From contig NZ_RXNU01000010.1 of NCBI RefSeq assembly GCF_003966225.1, positions 1-64,000 on the forward strand: a stretch of DNA of 64,000 bases, read 5' to 3'. The position numbers and the translations under genes were made by a program. The notes under the pieces are model-generated. The model was not told where the DNA came from and searched no databases. It worked only from the letters and a program-made list of their open reading frames with translations. The first letter of the stretch is position 1; each line of letters begins with the position of its first letter. The DNA comes from Shewanella canadensis. Its GTDB lineage: Bacteria; Pseudomonadota; Gammaproteobacteria; Enterobacterales; Shewanellaceae. Positions 24,266-33,617 of the stretch are shown piece after piece.

Positions 24266-25903
24266 ATGCAGACATTTACAGGCCGGTTAATTAAAAGCCC
24301 CATAGGTCGAAAGCTGACTTTGTCGATAGTCTTATTTAGCTCCATCATCACCCTACTGACAACAGGCTTTCAACTCGTCAATGACTATAAGGGCGATGTC
24401 GATAGAATATCTCGTCAATTTAGCAGTATCGAAAAAGTGAATTTAGATGTGCTGGCTGCCAGCATCTGGGTCATCGACGAACGTTTAATCAACACTCAGC
24501 TCAATGGCCTGATTCAATTGCCTGATATTACCTATATCTCAATTAATGATGATAGTGGTCAGATATGGATTGCCGGTGCACCTACACCAGAAAATACGAT
24601 AGAGAAGTCTTTTGAGCTATTTTACAGCTCAGGTAGTGACAGCATCCCCGTAGGTACCCTATTAGTCCAGGCAGATCTGAAAGCCGTTTATGACAAACTA
24701 CTGGACCGCGCCATTATTATCTTACTTTCAAATGCGATAAAAACCTTTATCGTTGCTGGCTTCATCCTTTTTTTAGTCTGGTATTTTGTAACCCGACACC
24801 TACACAGTTTAAGTCAATATTGCCAACAGATAGATCTCGACTCCCCTGCTATCCCCCTTACTTTTGATAAAAATAACAAGAAAGAAGATGAGTTCCAGCA
24901 AGTATCGCTTGCGATTAATGGCATGCAAAATCAAATTCGTCGCTCCTTCTCCGATATAAAAAAATCTAAACAGGAACTTCAGGAATCTCTGGCAGATAGA
25001 GAGCGTTTACTCGAGTTAGAAACCAGCTATAAAGATGAGCTATCGAGGCAAGTGAAAGAACGCACCCAAGAGTTAGAGCAATCTTTGCTCGTACTTAAGC
25101 GTGCCCAGGAAGTGCTGGTTGAGCAAGAGAAGATGGCGGCTTTAGGTGGCCTGGTATCGGGTGTCGCACATGAAATAAACACACCCATTGGGATCTGTTT
25201 GACGGCAGCCAGCTCTCAGCTCATTCACATCCAAGAGTTAATCAAGTTAATCCACAGTGAGAATGCGACTCTGGAGGAGATCAATTCTATTCTGGAAGAG
25301 TATCAAGAGAGTTGTGAACTAATCGTCAGTAATATCACGCGTGCAAGCACCCTGATTCAAAAGTTTAAAACCGTTGCCGCACAGCAAAGTTTAGAAGAAA
25401 AGCGCAGCTTCAATTTAAAACAGAGTCTGGTGGATAATCATGAAGCCATGAAGATTCTATTCGGTGAGCAACATGTGGATGTTCAATTCGACCTGGATCC
25501 TGATCTCGAGATAACAGCCAACCAAAGCCTATTAAAGCAGATCATCACCAATATCCTGTCAAATGCTTACTCACACGCCTTCAAGCAAATGGAAAATGGC
25601 ATCATTTTAATCAAGGCTCAATTGAAAGAGGATCAACTCCATATTTCAATACAAGATAATGGTTCCGGTATATCTAAAGAGGCTTCGACACATATTTTTG
25701 AGCCATTTTATACCACTAACCGTAGTCAGGGCGGGACAGGTCTGGGCTTATCAGCTGCATTTAATGCTGCCACTTTATTAAAGGGAAATATCAAATTTGA
25801 ACCCGAGAGTGACTTGGGTGGAGCTAGCTTCCTTATCTCTTTCCCGGTAACTGTTCCGTATCATGATTCAGGCACAGACTTTCTACCTGAAACTTTCAGC
25901 TGA
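24266..25903 (+). CDS. Membrane sensor histidine kinase with a periplasmic sensor domain
   Basis: A 545-residue kinase. A membrane helix (about 17-38), a periplasmic domain of about 110 residues (VIDERLINTQLNGL, GTLLVQADL), a second helix (about 150-172), a HAMP-like linker and a coiled coil (about 220-285) precede the H-box GLVSGVAHEINTPIG, with phospho-acceptor His302. The ATPase domain shows the N-box (ITNILSNAYSHA), G1 (DNGSGI), F-box (IFEPFYTT) and G2 (GGTGLGLSAA). No response regulator lies next to it, so its partner is elsewhere. Divergent from the SieB-like gene. Confidence 0.9.
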   Translation: MQTFTGRLIKSPIGRKLTLSIVLFSSIITLLTTGFQLVNDYKGDVDRISRQFSSIEKVNLDVLAASIWVIDERLINTQLNGLIQLPDITYISINDDSGQIWIAGAPTPENTIEKSFELFYSSGSDSIPVGTLLVQADLKAVYDKLLDRAIIILLSNAIKTFIVAGFILFLVWYFVTRHLHSLSQYCQQIDLDSPAIPLTFDKNNKKEDEFQQVSLAINGMQNQIRRSFSDIKKSKQELQESLADRERLLELETSYKDELSRQVKERTQELEQSLLVLKRAQEVLVEQEKMAALGGLVSGVAHEINTPIGICLTAASSQLIHIQELIKLIHSENATLEEINSILEEYQESCELIVSNITRASTLIQKFKTVAAQQSLEEKRSFNLKQSLVDNHEAMKILFGEQHVDVQFDLDPDLEITANQSLLKQIITNILSNAYSHAFKQMENGIILIKAQLKEDQLHISIQDNGSGISKEASTHIFEPFYTTNRSQGGTGLGLSAAFNAATLLKGNIKFEPESDLGGASFLISFPVTVPYHDSGTDFLPETFS

Positions 25904-25940
25904 CATTCTCAGCCAGCTGAAATACTCAATCAACCTAGGC

Positions 25941-26235
25941 TTGTTGCTCTTCGGCCGTCAGTTTACAGATATCGATGGATGGACAATAGGAACGACAGCC
26001 TTCTCCAGGAGAATCAACGTAATCCTTTAATAGGGCGTTAAAGCTAGACTTGTTGCTCTTCGGCTGTGAGCTTACAGATGTCGATGGATGGACAATAGGA
26101 CGACAGCCTTCTCCAGGAGAATCACCGTCATCCTTTAACAGGACATTAAAGCTAGGCTTTTTGTTGCTAGACCTACTGCTGTTCGGCGGTAAGTTTACAG
26201 ATATCGATGATCACATCGACAGCCTTCTCCATTGA
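25941..26235. repeat. Tandem degenerate copies of the 3' end of pepT
   Basis: Two 109-bp copies (about 25941-26049 and 26050-26158) follow the pepT stop, and each aligns to the real gene end (26173-26235). On the minus strand copy 1 can still be read as a frame ending IDICKLTAEEQQA; PepT itself ends IDICKLTAEQQ. Copy 2 carries a 1-base deletion that shifts this frame. No start codon with a ribosome site precedes either copy. Confidence 0.8.
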
Positions 26236-27396
26236 CTCGAGGCAGATATATTCGTGTTTGCCATGGAAATTATGTCCGCCGGTAAAGATATTGGGGCAAG
26301 GTAATCCCATATAAGAGAGTCTCGAACCATCGGTACCGCCTCTAATAGGCTTAATCAACGGAGTAACACCCTGATTAGTTATGGCTTGTTCAGCAATATC
26401 GATAATATGAGGATAAGGTAAGATCTGCTCCTTCATATTAAAATAACTATCGGTCATCTCAATCTCTAAGCTACCAAGAACAAGATCGGCATTGTAGCTC
26501 TTGACGCGCTCCGTTAACCAAGTCTTCCTTTTTTCAAATAGTTCCAGATCGAAATCCCGAATTATATAGGTAAGCTCGGCTTCTTCGGTTAGCCCCTGCA
26601 TATTGATTAGGTGGAAAAAACCATCATAGTCTTTACTGCCCTCAGGCGTATCATGCAATGGCATCTTGGCATGGAAGCGAGCGGCCATAGTTTGGGCATT
26701 CACCATCACCCCATAGGCCGTTCCTGGGTGGCAATTGTTACCTTTTGCAGTGATCACCGCCGTTGCGGCATTGAAATTTTCAAATTCAAGCTCACCGAGC
26801 TGGCCACCATCTATGGTGTAAGCCCACTGTGCACCGAACTCCGGAACATCAAAATGATCGGCACCTCGTCCTATCTCCTCATCGGGAGTAAAGCATAGGC
26901 GTATCTCTCCGTGCGAGATCTCCGGATGTTTTAAAAGGAAATGTAATGCCGTAATAATTTCAGATACGCCCGCCTTATCATCACCACCTAACAAGCTGGT
27001 ACCATCGGTAGTGATTAAGGTTTTACCTAAGTATTTGAGCATGTCAGGAAACAGCTCGGGACTCAATAATTCATCTTCGCCCAGCTTTATCTCGCTGCCA
27101 TCATAGTCACTGATCAGTTGAGGAGTCACATTCGCGCCACTGAAATCCGGAGCGGTATCTAAATGTGCGATAAACCCTATACAGGGTACACCCTCGATGG
27201 TTTTAGGTACGCTCGCAGACAAGTAGCCCTTATCGGAGAGTTCAACTCTATGGAATCCCAACTCTTCGAGCTCCAGCTTTAGCAGCTTCGCAAATTCAAA
27301 TTGCGATGAAGTACTAGGGGACTCAAGATTTTGACCATCAGACTGAGTATCAATCTTAATATAACGCAGGAAACGTTCTAACAGTGCTTGTCTCAT
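26173..27396 (-). CDS. pepT: Peptidase T (aminotripeptidase)
   Basis: A 407-residue M20-family zinc aminopeptidase that removes the N-terminal residue of tripeptides in the cytoplasm. Visible motifs are FIAHLDTAPD (first zinc His/Asp region, about 74-83), GGDDKAGVSEI (bridging Asp), TPDEEIGRGADHF (catalytic Glu pair, about 170) and GGTDGSRLSYMG followed by HNFHGKHEY (late zinc His). Length is standard for PepT. The gene is single; the 3' end has been duplicated downstream. Confidence 0.95.
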   Translation of the reverse strand: MRQALLERFLRYIKIDTQSDGQNLESPSTSSQFEFAKLLKLELEELGFHRVELSDKGYLSASVPKTIEGVPCIGFIAHLDTAPDFSGANVTPQLISDYDGSEIKLGEDELLSPELFPDMLKYLGKTLITTDGTSLLGGDDKAGVSEIITALHFLLKHPEISHGEIRLCFTPDEEIGRGADHFDVPEFGAQWAYTIDGGQLGELEFENFNAATAVITAKGNNCHPGTAYGVMVNAQTMAARFHAKMPLHDTPEGSKDYDGFFHLINMQGLTEEAELTYIIRDFDLELFEKRKTWLTERVKSYNADLVLGSLEIEMTDSYFNMKEQILPYPHIIDIAEQAITNQGVTPLIKPIRGGTDGSRLSYMGLPCPNIFTGGHNFHGKHEYICLESMEKAVDVIIDICKLTAEQQ

Positions 27397-27579
27397 AAGA
27401 AGACTACCAAAAGTAAAAGTGACCTGAGTCTATCAAGTCATTTTGGGCAAACATTAGATTTTGATCAAAGTTTGGTTAATTTAAAGTGTTGCCAAAGATA
27501 CGGCAGAGTTAATTGGAGTCAACTTGATAAATGACTTAGGCGCTAAATGGACGCTCAGTGACGAAAGACCAATTGAAAA

Positions 27580-27609
27580 CAGGCGACGTCATTGTACTGA
27601 CGACGCCTG
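27580..27609 (-). terminator. Long hairpin after tcdA
   Basis: CAGGCGACGTCA and TGACGACGCCTG pair over 12 positions with one mismatch and a 6-base loop. On the minus strand the stem is followed by TTTTC, consistent with termination about 110 bp past the tcdA stop. The rest of the 27397-27722 gap shows nothing else. Confidence 0.6.
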
Positions 27610-27722
27610 ACTCTGATACTCAGGATTGAAGATCTGCTAATTGACGACCTGCAAGCTGGGGCCATCAATTTTTCACCACACTCTTTACTACAGCTCAGCT
27701 TACTATTGTACTCTGTTACTAT

Positions 27723-28526
27723 TTAAAGCACTTTTCTTGCCAGCTTAGTCAACACCCGACTCGCGGCAACAAATCCAAATGTACCGGTAACCACAGTCAC
27801 CGCACCAAAGCCGGATGCGCAGTCCATGCGCATGCTGCCATCGGCATTCGCCTTGGTATTGCATACGCTGCCATCTGCTTGCGGATAAACCAGCTGCTCG
27901 GTAGAGAAAACCGCTTCTATACTGAATCGTCGTTGCACATTCTTAGAGAAGTTATGTTCCCGGCGTAACAGGTTTCGCACTTTTGCCAATAGAGGGTCTT
28001 GGTAAGTTTTCGCTAAATCCGCAACCTGAACCTGCGTCGGGTCGATCTGACCGCCCGCGCCACCCACAGTCACTATGGGAAGCTTTTGCCTCTTACACCA
28101 GGCAATAAGCGCCGCCTTGGGTTTAACGGCATCGATACAGTCCACCACATAGTCAAGTGGGCCATCCTGCTTCTTGCCGATAAAGTATTCCCCCAGATTT
28201 TCCACTGTAATAAAGTCTTCCACTTGGTTGACCTTACACTCCGGGTTGATCTGCAAAATACGCTCAGCCATCACCTCAACCTTTGATTCACCGATCGTCT
28301 CTTTTAAGGCATGAATTTGGCGGTTGGTATTGGTCACGCAGATATCATCGAGATCGATCAAGGTGATCTCACCGATCCCACTTCTTGCCAACGATTCAGC
28401 GACCCAAGTTCCCACACCACCGATACCGACAACGGCAACATGTGACTGCGCGAATTGCGCTAATGCTTTTTGACCATATAAACGGCCAATACCTGCAAAT
28501 CGATTTATATATGCTTCAGAAAGCAT
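27723..28526 (-). CDS. tcdA: tRNA threonylcarbamoyladenosine dehydratase
   Basis: About 267 residues. An E1-like/ThiF-fold enzyme that cyclises t6A to ct6A in tRNAs using ATP. The nucleotide site is VAVVGIGGVGTWVAESLARS; LIDLDDICVTNTNRQIHA is the conserved adenylation segment; VVDCIDAVKPKAALI and VTVGGAGGQIDPTQ follow. The start is placed at the ATG at 28526 (MLSEAYINRF), preceded by GGAAGAAG, rather than at an upstream TTG. Confidence 0.92.
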   Translation of the reverse strand: MLSEAYINRFAGIGRLYGQKALAQFAQSHVAVVGIGGVGTWVAESLARSGIGEITLIDLDDICVTNTNRQIHALKETIGESKVEVMAERILQINPECKVNQVEDFITVENLGEYFIGKKQDGPLDYVVDCIDAVKPKAALIAWCKRQKLPIVTVGGAGGQIDPTQVQVADLAKTYQDPLLAKVRNLLRREHNFSKNVQRRFSIEAVFSTEQLVYPQADGSVCNTKANADGSMRMDCASGFGAVTVVTGTFGFVAASRVLTKLARKVL

Positions 28527-28840
28527 CACTTCTTCCAACACGAACTCCAACGAGGATATTTAGTCATCTAAACATCTGCCACTTTGGCCGTTTCAAGTCA
28601 CAATGGCATAGCATAGTGACTAAACTACCGTGGCAGACGAGTAATTAAGTGGAGTAATTTTATCTCATTTCAACCATAAAAACTAAAACAAGTTTATCCG
28701 TCAAGCCACTCACACACCTGTTAACCAATTTCACTAAAATCCATCTTAGCTTACCGACTGTAGTTAATACTGTTAATTATATATTTAGATCGGTATAAAC
28801 CTTTGTAAATCAAGATGACTGATATCACACAAGATCCACC

Positions 28841-28862
28841 GATCGTGACGAAGATCACAAAA
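28841..28862. promoter_or_regulatory. CRP-like site upstream of the first porin
   Basis: GATCGTGACGAAGATCACAA approximates the CRP consensus (one half exact, the other CGTGA). It lies about 160 bp before the porin ATG within a 497-bp gene-free region. Another partial half-site TCACA is near 28825. Nothing else is recognised in this gap. Confidence 0.5.
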
Positions 28863-29023
28863 GAAAGTTCCCTATCTATGACAGAATCCGATCGACAATT
28901 ACAGATTCAACAGGCTGGCATCCACTAAATCGCACAGCCTTTACCAGCATGAATTTTTCAAGCCTTACTTAATGCTCGACAGCAGAAAATGCTGTTAAAA
29001 CAACTAGCCACAGGAATACAAAA

Positions 29024-30088
29024 ATGAAGAAAACGGTTCTGTCTGCATCAATCATATCGACACTAGCAATCACCTCTTTCTCAGCTCTCGCTGACGGCCC
29101 AAATTTCTATGGCCGTGCAGATCTTGCATTCACCAATTCTGATCTCGGTGTCGCTACACAAAACCAGAAATCGGGCACCATAATTGAAAACAACTTCTCA
29201 TGGTTAGGTGTTAAAGGCACCGAGAAGATCAATGAAAACTTTGAAGTGATCTACCAGATGGAGTTTGGCGTAACGAACTTCGACAACTCAGGAGACACCT
29301 TCGGGGCCCGTAACACCTACTTAGGCCTTAAGAGCGTTGCCGGTACTGCCCTTGTTGGTCGTAATGACACCGTATTCAAAGCCGCAGAAGGTGGCTTCGA
29401 TCTCTTCGGTAATACCAACTCAGATATCGATCTTCTTGCTGCCGGACAGTCTCGCAGCGCCGATGGTATCAGCTATTACTCACCAAAGATTGCCGACTTA
29501 GTGACATTCAACGCAACTTACCTGGTTGAAGATAACTATGTCTCCTATGATGACACAACCAATGACCGCATAGATGCGGGCAACATGTATGCGTTAAGTG
29601 CCACCATAGGTGACAAAGCACTGAAAGCACAAAACTACTTCGTATCGGGTGCTTATACCGATGGTATCGATGATATCAAGGCCTATCGCGGTGTGGCACA
29701 AGTGAAACTGGGTGATGTGATCTTAGGTGGCTTCTATCAGAACAGTGAACACTTAGACGATAAGTATTCAAATCTGGAAGGCGACACTTACTTCGTTAAC
29801 GCCGCTTACGTTATGGGTAACCTGAAGTTAAAAGCCATGTATGGTAACGACAACTCGGGTCTTGGTAAGTATGTGAGCAGATTCGTTGGCAATACCGATG
29901 GCGGAGCGATGGAAACTGTGTCTAATGTCGATCTGCAGCAATTCAGTATCGGTGCAGACTATCGTGTCAGCAAGAGCACATTGTTTTACGGACACTACAC
30001 TAAGTTCGATGGTGACTTGATGCTAAACAGTGTCACGCAAAGCCTGAATGACGATATCATCACTGTCGGTATGCGTTACGACTTCTAA
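29024..30088 (+). CDS. Gram-negative trimeric porin (first of two tandem paralogues)
   Basis: A 354-residue outer-membrane protein. The signal peptide is MKKTVLSASIISTLAITSFS followed by ALA, with cleavage before DGPNFYGRADLA. The mature barrel has the general-porin pattern: first strand FYGRADLAFT, conserved SWLGVKGTEKINENFEVIYQ, the FGARNTYLGLK segment, GRNDTVFK near the constriction loop, and C-terminal aromatic ITVGMRYDF. It is about 600 bp from a second, closely related porin in the same orientation. Its own terminator follows, so it is a separate transcript. Solute preference cannot be predicted. Confidence 0.92.
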   Translation: MKKTVLSASIISTLAITSFSALADGPNFYGRADLAFTNSDLGVATQNQKSGTIIENNFSWLGVKGTEKINENFEVIYQMEFGVTNFDNSGDTFGARNTYLGLKSVAGTALVGRNDTVFKAAEGGFDLFGNTNSDIDLLAAGQSRSADGISYYSPKIADLVTFNATYLVEDNYVSYDDTTNDRIDAGNMYALSATIGDKALKAQNYFVSGAYTDGIDDIKAYRGVAQVKLGDVILGGFYQNSEHLDDKYSNLEGDTYFVNAAYVMGNLKLKAMYGNDNSGLGKYVSRFVGNTDGGAMETVSNVDLQQFSIGADYRVSKSTLFYGHYTKFDGDLMLNSVTQSLNDDIITVGMRYDF

Positions 30089-30166
30089 CCAAACGGGACA
30101 AGGGCTAGAATTTTTCCAATCGAAAAAAACTAGCAGCAATCCTAACCAGTTAGTATGAATTTATAT

Positions 30167-30191
30167 AAAAAGCGGCCATTGGTCGCTTTTT
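30167..30191 (+). terminator. Terminator after the first porin
   Basis: AAAAAGCGGCC and GGTCGCTTTTT around an ATT loop; one G-T pair. The second porin's terminator uses nearly the same stem. Confidence 0.85.
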
Positions 30192-30693
30192 ACTAATATA
30201 ACCGATAAAAATCAATTTAATCCAGCCCCAGAAACCACTTTTCCCTACTGTTTTTCCAAGTTCGCAATTGTTCCCAATAAAATATAATGAATGACCATGA
30301 CACTCAAAGCCATGTCATATCCCATCGCGACCAATTGTTAAATCTTCTCGCAAGCCGCGGCATCATTAGGTTTACAATTTTAGCTTTTCCTTAACGATCC
30401 CGCACCCCGTTCTGTATATAATTGTTAGCCCACCTAATTATAGGTAGATATAAAGTAAGCACTTTACCTCTTCAGCTTGTTTTTTAAACTTTGAGTGCAA
30501 ACTTGTGACAAAAACGCATGCTATGGATGCTAGAGAAGGCAAAAACATGATCTAGCCCACAATTTTATCGAGATAAAACTGTAAAATCCGAGCTCATGAT
30601 TGTTACAAGAATGGACCCTTGTAGCAAAATTAAAAACCATAAATAACCATTTATAAATGGAGAAGAACTTAGGTTCTTGGGAGCACTCAAAAC
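30192..30693. promoter_or_regulatory. 500-bp leader region of the second porin
   Basis: No coding frame. Near the start codon there is a palindrome CCATTTATAAATGG (30647-30660) directly before the GGAGAAG ribosome site, which could form a short 5'-UTR hairpin. No unambiguous promoter boxes were found. The length fits regulation of an abundant porin by several factors. Confidence 0.45.
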
Positions 30694-31722
30694 ATGAAAA
30701 AAACACTAATCTCTGCAACAGTTGCATCAGTACTGACTATGGCTTCATTTGGCGCGCTAGCCGAAGGCCCTAACTTCTACGGTCGTCTGGATCTGTCTGT
30801 GACTAACTCTGACAATGGCCTGACTTCTCGCGAAGGAAAAGAAGGCACTGTTCTAGAGAACAACTTCTCTCACGTAGGCGTTAAAGGTAGCGAGACTATC
30901 GCTAACAACATCGACGTGATCTACCAGATGGAATTTCAGGTTGAAAACACCTCTTCTAACAGCGATGTTTTCAAGGCTCGTAACACTTTCCTAGGTCTTA
31001 AGACTACTGCAGGTACTGTACTTGTTGGTCGTAACGACTCAGTATTCAAGCAATCTGAAGGTGGCATTGACCTATTCGGTAACTCTAACGCCGATATCGA
31101 CCGTCTTGTGGGTGCACAATCACGTGTAGCCGATGGTATCTGGTACTACTCTCCAAAGATTGCCGATCTGGTAACGCTTAACGCGACTTACCTGATGACT
31201 GATAACGTTCAAGCTGGTGTTGAAAATGCTGATGACCAGTACGCATTAAGCGCGACTATCGGTGATAAGAAGCTTAAGGCTCAAAACTTCTACGTTGCTG
31301 GTGCATACAACAAGGGCATCGCCGACATGGATGCTTACCGTGGTGTTGCTCAAGTTAAGGTTGCTGGCTTCAAGCTAGGCGGTCTGTTCCAAAACTCTGA
31401 AAGCATCAGCAAGCCTAACCTTGAAGGTAACACTTACTTCGTCAACGTTGCATACAACCTAAACGGCGTTAACCTTAAAGCTGAATACGGTAAAGATGAA
31501 GCAGGTCTTGGTCTTTACGCTAAGCGTTCTGGCATCCAGACAGCTGAAACAACTGATGTAAACATCACTACTATCACTGTTGGTGCTGACTACAAGATCG
31601 CTAAATCAACTATGGTATATGGCCACTACGCTATGTACGAAGGTGACTATACTGCTTTAGCCGGTAAAGTTGACCTAGAAGATGACAACGTATTCACTGT
31701 TGGTGTACGTTACAACTTCTAA
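30694..31722 (+). CDS. Gram-negative trimeric porin (second tandem paralogue)
   Basis: A 342-residue porin, clearly paralogous to the first: same signal peptide style (MKKTLISATVASVLTMASFG followed by ALA), start EGPNFYGRLDLSVT, SHVGVKGSETIANNIDVIYQ, FKARNTFLGLK, GRNDSVFKQSEGG and terminal FTVGVRYNF. Codons are strongly biased to those of highly expressed genes (CGT, GGT, AAC, CTG), more than in the first porin, so this is probably the major outer-membrane protein of the pair. A strong terminator follows. Confidence 0.93.
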   Translation: MKKTLISATVASVLTMASFGALAEGPNFYGRLDLSVTNSDNGLTSREGKEGTVLENNFSHVGVKGSETIANNIDVIYQMEFQVENTSSNSDVFKARNTFLGLKTTAGTVLVGRNDSVFKQSEGGIDLFGNSNADIDRLVGAQSRVADGIWYYSPKIADLVTLNATYLMTDNVQAGVENADDQYALSATIGDKKLKAQNFYVAGAYNKGIADMDAYRGVAQVKVAGFKLGGLFQNSESISKPNLEGNTYFVNVAYNLNGVNLKAEYGKDEAGLGLYAKRSGIQTAETTDVNITTITVGADYKIAKSTMVYGHYAMYEGDYTALAGKVDLEDDNVFTVGVRYNF

Positions 31723-31743
31723 TTTCGCTTCGCGAATTTAGAT

Positions 31744-31773
31744 AAAAAAAGCGACCCGATGGTCGCTTTTTTT
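31744..31773 (+). terminator. Terminator after the second porin
   Basis: A7 tract, GCGACC / GGTCGC stem with CGAT loop, then T7. Symmetric and strong. Confidence 0.9.
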
Positions 31774-31783
31774 GTGCATCAAA

Positions 31784-31980
31784 CTAAGATGACGCTACTA
31801 CGTAGCTAGTCGACGCTTCGCTGTAAAAGTGATTAGACGCTCCACTATAAAAGCTAAGACGACGCCCTTCGGGCTATTGGACACTTTGTTATAGAATCTA
31901 AGACGACACCCTTCGCGCTAATCGGCGCTCCGCTGTAAAGGCTAAGATGATGCCCTTTGGGCTATGAGATAAGGCTGCTT
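31784..31980. repeat. Degenerate 44-45 bp tandem repeats
   Basis: Units beginning CTAAGACGACGCCCTTCGGG recur at about 31853, 31898 and 31942, with a diverged, longer unit from 31784. Each contains a small CCCTTCGGG-type hairpin and a CTCCGCTGTAAAG-like tail. It lies in the gene-free gap between the second porin and tpm. Confidence 0.7.
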
Positions 31981-32074
31981 TTCAGATAAACAGGCGAAGC
32001 CGTCAAAGTGAGCTTGCGAGCGTTCTACTAAGTAAATCCATTTACAAGGCCAGTTCGTCGTCCATGACTCTCGC

Positions 32075-32779
32075 TCATGAGCTAATAGCTGCGCTATATT
32101 CGCCCTTCCTTACAAGCCGATAGACAGATTCTGTTAGCCAAGGTACCTCTTTCTTGATAAACCTCGGGTTTTCACTGAGCACATCTTCACAGGCCAATCT
32201 TTCGACTTCAAAAAACTCCGCCATATTTGCCATTATCCAATCATTCGATACGGCAAACGGAGGGCCTTTCAAGGCCTCTTGGGGGTAATCTAAGGTAACG
32301 AGCAGGCCGATACTTTTTGGCGGAATGAGCGAAGCAAGCTTCTGCACATAATCCAGGCGCATCTCTTCGGGCCAGGCGATGAGTGCGGCCCTGTCATAGA
32401 AAGCACCGATGGTTCGATGCTCTTGGCTGGATAAGTCATCCGGAGAAAGAGAAAATAGGTCACCTTGGTAGATACTCACCTGTTCGGTAACGAACTTTTG
32501 CAGCCCACCTACCCGGCTCGTTGAATAACTTAAATCATTTTCGGTAAAAAAATGCTCCACGGCTGTCTGATTGAGCTCACAGCCGATCACCTCATGGCCT
32601 AACTCGGCGAGAAAACAGATATCCAGAGTCTTACCACAAAGCGGGACAAACACACTGGCATTAGCTAGCTCACTCAGGTTCAGCCGAGGCCAATATTTTA
32701 CCAGTAACGGATTGACCTCATTTCGATGAAAGCCTATCTGCTGAGTATCCCATTTACTATGCCAAAATCCGGGTTCCAT
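32075..32779 (-). CDS. tpm: Thiopurine S-methyltransferase
   Basis: A 234-residue SAM-dependent methyltransferase. The start MEPGFWHSKWDTQQIGFH is the family hallmark; VFVPLCGKTLDICFLAE LGHEV is the glycine-rich SAM site; GAFYDRAALIAWPEEMR and LLVTLDYPQ follow. In bacteria such enzymes methylate selenium or tellurium compounds and thiopurines. AGGACA precedes the ATG. It stands alone, with repeats downstream. Confidence 0.93.
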   Translation of the reverse strand: MEPGFWHSKWDTQQIGFHRNEVNPLLVKYWPRLNLSELANASVFVPLCGKTLDICFLAELGHEVIGCELNQTAVEHFFTENDLSYSTSRVGGLQKFVTEQVSIYQGDLFSLSPDDLSSQEHRTIGAFYDRAALIAWPEEMRLDYVQKLASLIPPKSIGLLVTLDYPQEALKGPPFAVSNDWIMANMAEFFEVERLACEDVLSENPRFIKKEVPWLTESVYRLVRKGEYSAAISS

Positions 32780-32971
32780 AATTTGTCCTGTTCACCTCAA
32801 CACACGCATGACTACCGCCAAGCATAAATGTTGGAAATAATAATTTTCCGATACTCTAATGGGAACAAAACGGAGATGCAAAATTTAAGTCTTTAAGACT
32901 AAATCTTTAAAGAGAAAATATTCAAACTGAGTTAAGTGCTGCAGCTACTTTTATTTATAAAAATTAGATGT

Positions 32972-33316
32972 TTATTTTATCGCTAATACTTTCTGTGCCT
33001 TTCTCAACCACATACAATTTTCACACTCACAGTTTCTTCTGGAGAGGTGATGTGGAGTCAAGCTGGAATCGATAAAATCTACGGCGATCAACAGCTGTTG
33101 TTTGATCTCCTGAACTGATTTTTCCTCAACCGCGACTAACTCGTCGTTGTGATTCATCCAAATACATTCCATCCCCTGATGGCAATATTGACATTGCTCA
33201 TCACTGGTATTGAAAAAGCCTGCATGAGGACAAAATTTCAACTCCATCGATTGAACGATGCGTTTCCTTGGGTATTCGAGTAACTCTATTAACAGGGCCT
33301 TGTCTAACTCTGTCAT
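32972..33316 (-). CDS. Cys-rich hypothetical protein with two CxxC clusters
   Basis: A 114-residue protein with a very strong GGAGG ribosome site. Cysteines occur as FCPHAGFF, CQYCHQGMEC (about 42-51) and CECENCMWL (about 96-104), a pattern that could bind zinc or an iron-sulfur cluster. No membrane segment. I do not recognise the family; relatives are probably Shewanella-specific conserved proteins. It is a single gene between tpm and the protein kinase. Confidence 0.7.
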   Translation of the reverse strand: MTELDKALLIELLEYPRKRIVQSMELKFCPHAGFFNTSDEQCQYCHQGMECIWMNHNDELVAVEEKSVQEIKQQLLIAVDFIDSSLTPHHLSRRNCECENCMWLRKAQKVLAIK

Positions 33317-33617
33317 ATGCCCCTCCTCACTTTCAATTATGCCCCTACTAATATCAACTAAGAGGCTTATTTACGTTTATAAAGATATATTAGTTCTATC
33401 TAAGAGGTTACCTGTGAAATATTGTAACAGAATTGATATAGGTCAATATCATCACCGAAAATGTTCGATAGGCACCTTTTGATCTAACAAACATGGTGTT
33501 GATCAACCCACTGATGAATCGCTTGATAAGATCATAATTAACGATAATAAATGTTGGCTTATTCTCAGCTTATTGATTTAATGAATCCAGTACTCAAGAA
33601 AGCGTGTATGACCTAAG
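33317..33617. other. Gene-free divergent spacer
   Basis: AT-rich spacer between the divergent Cys-rich gene and the protein kinase gene. It must contain both promoters, but no clear boxes or repeats are visible. Confidence 0.4.

Noticed and set aside
26050..26235. 61-codon plus-strand frame across the pepT repeats
   Set aside because: It is antisense to the duplicated pepT tails; the opposite strand explains the sequence.
31784..31980. Possible CRISPR array
   Set aside because: The units are 44-45 bp, diverged along their whole length and have no constant-repeat/variable-spacer structure; there are no cas genes.
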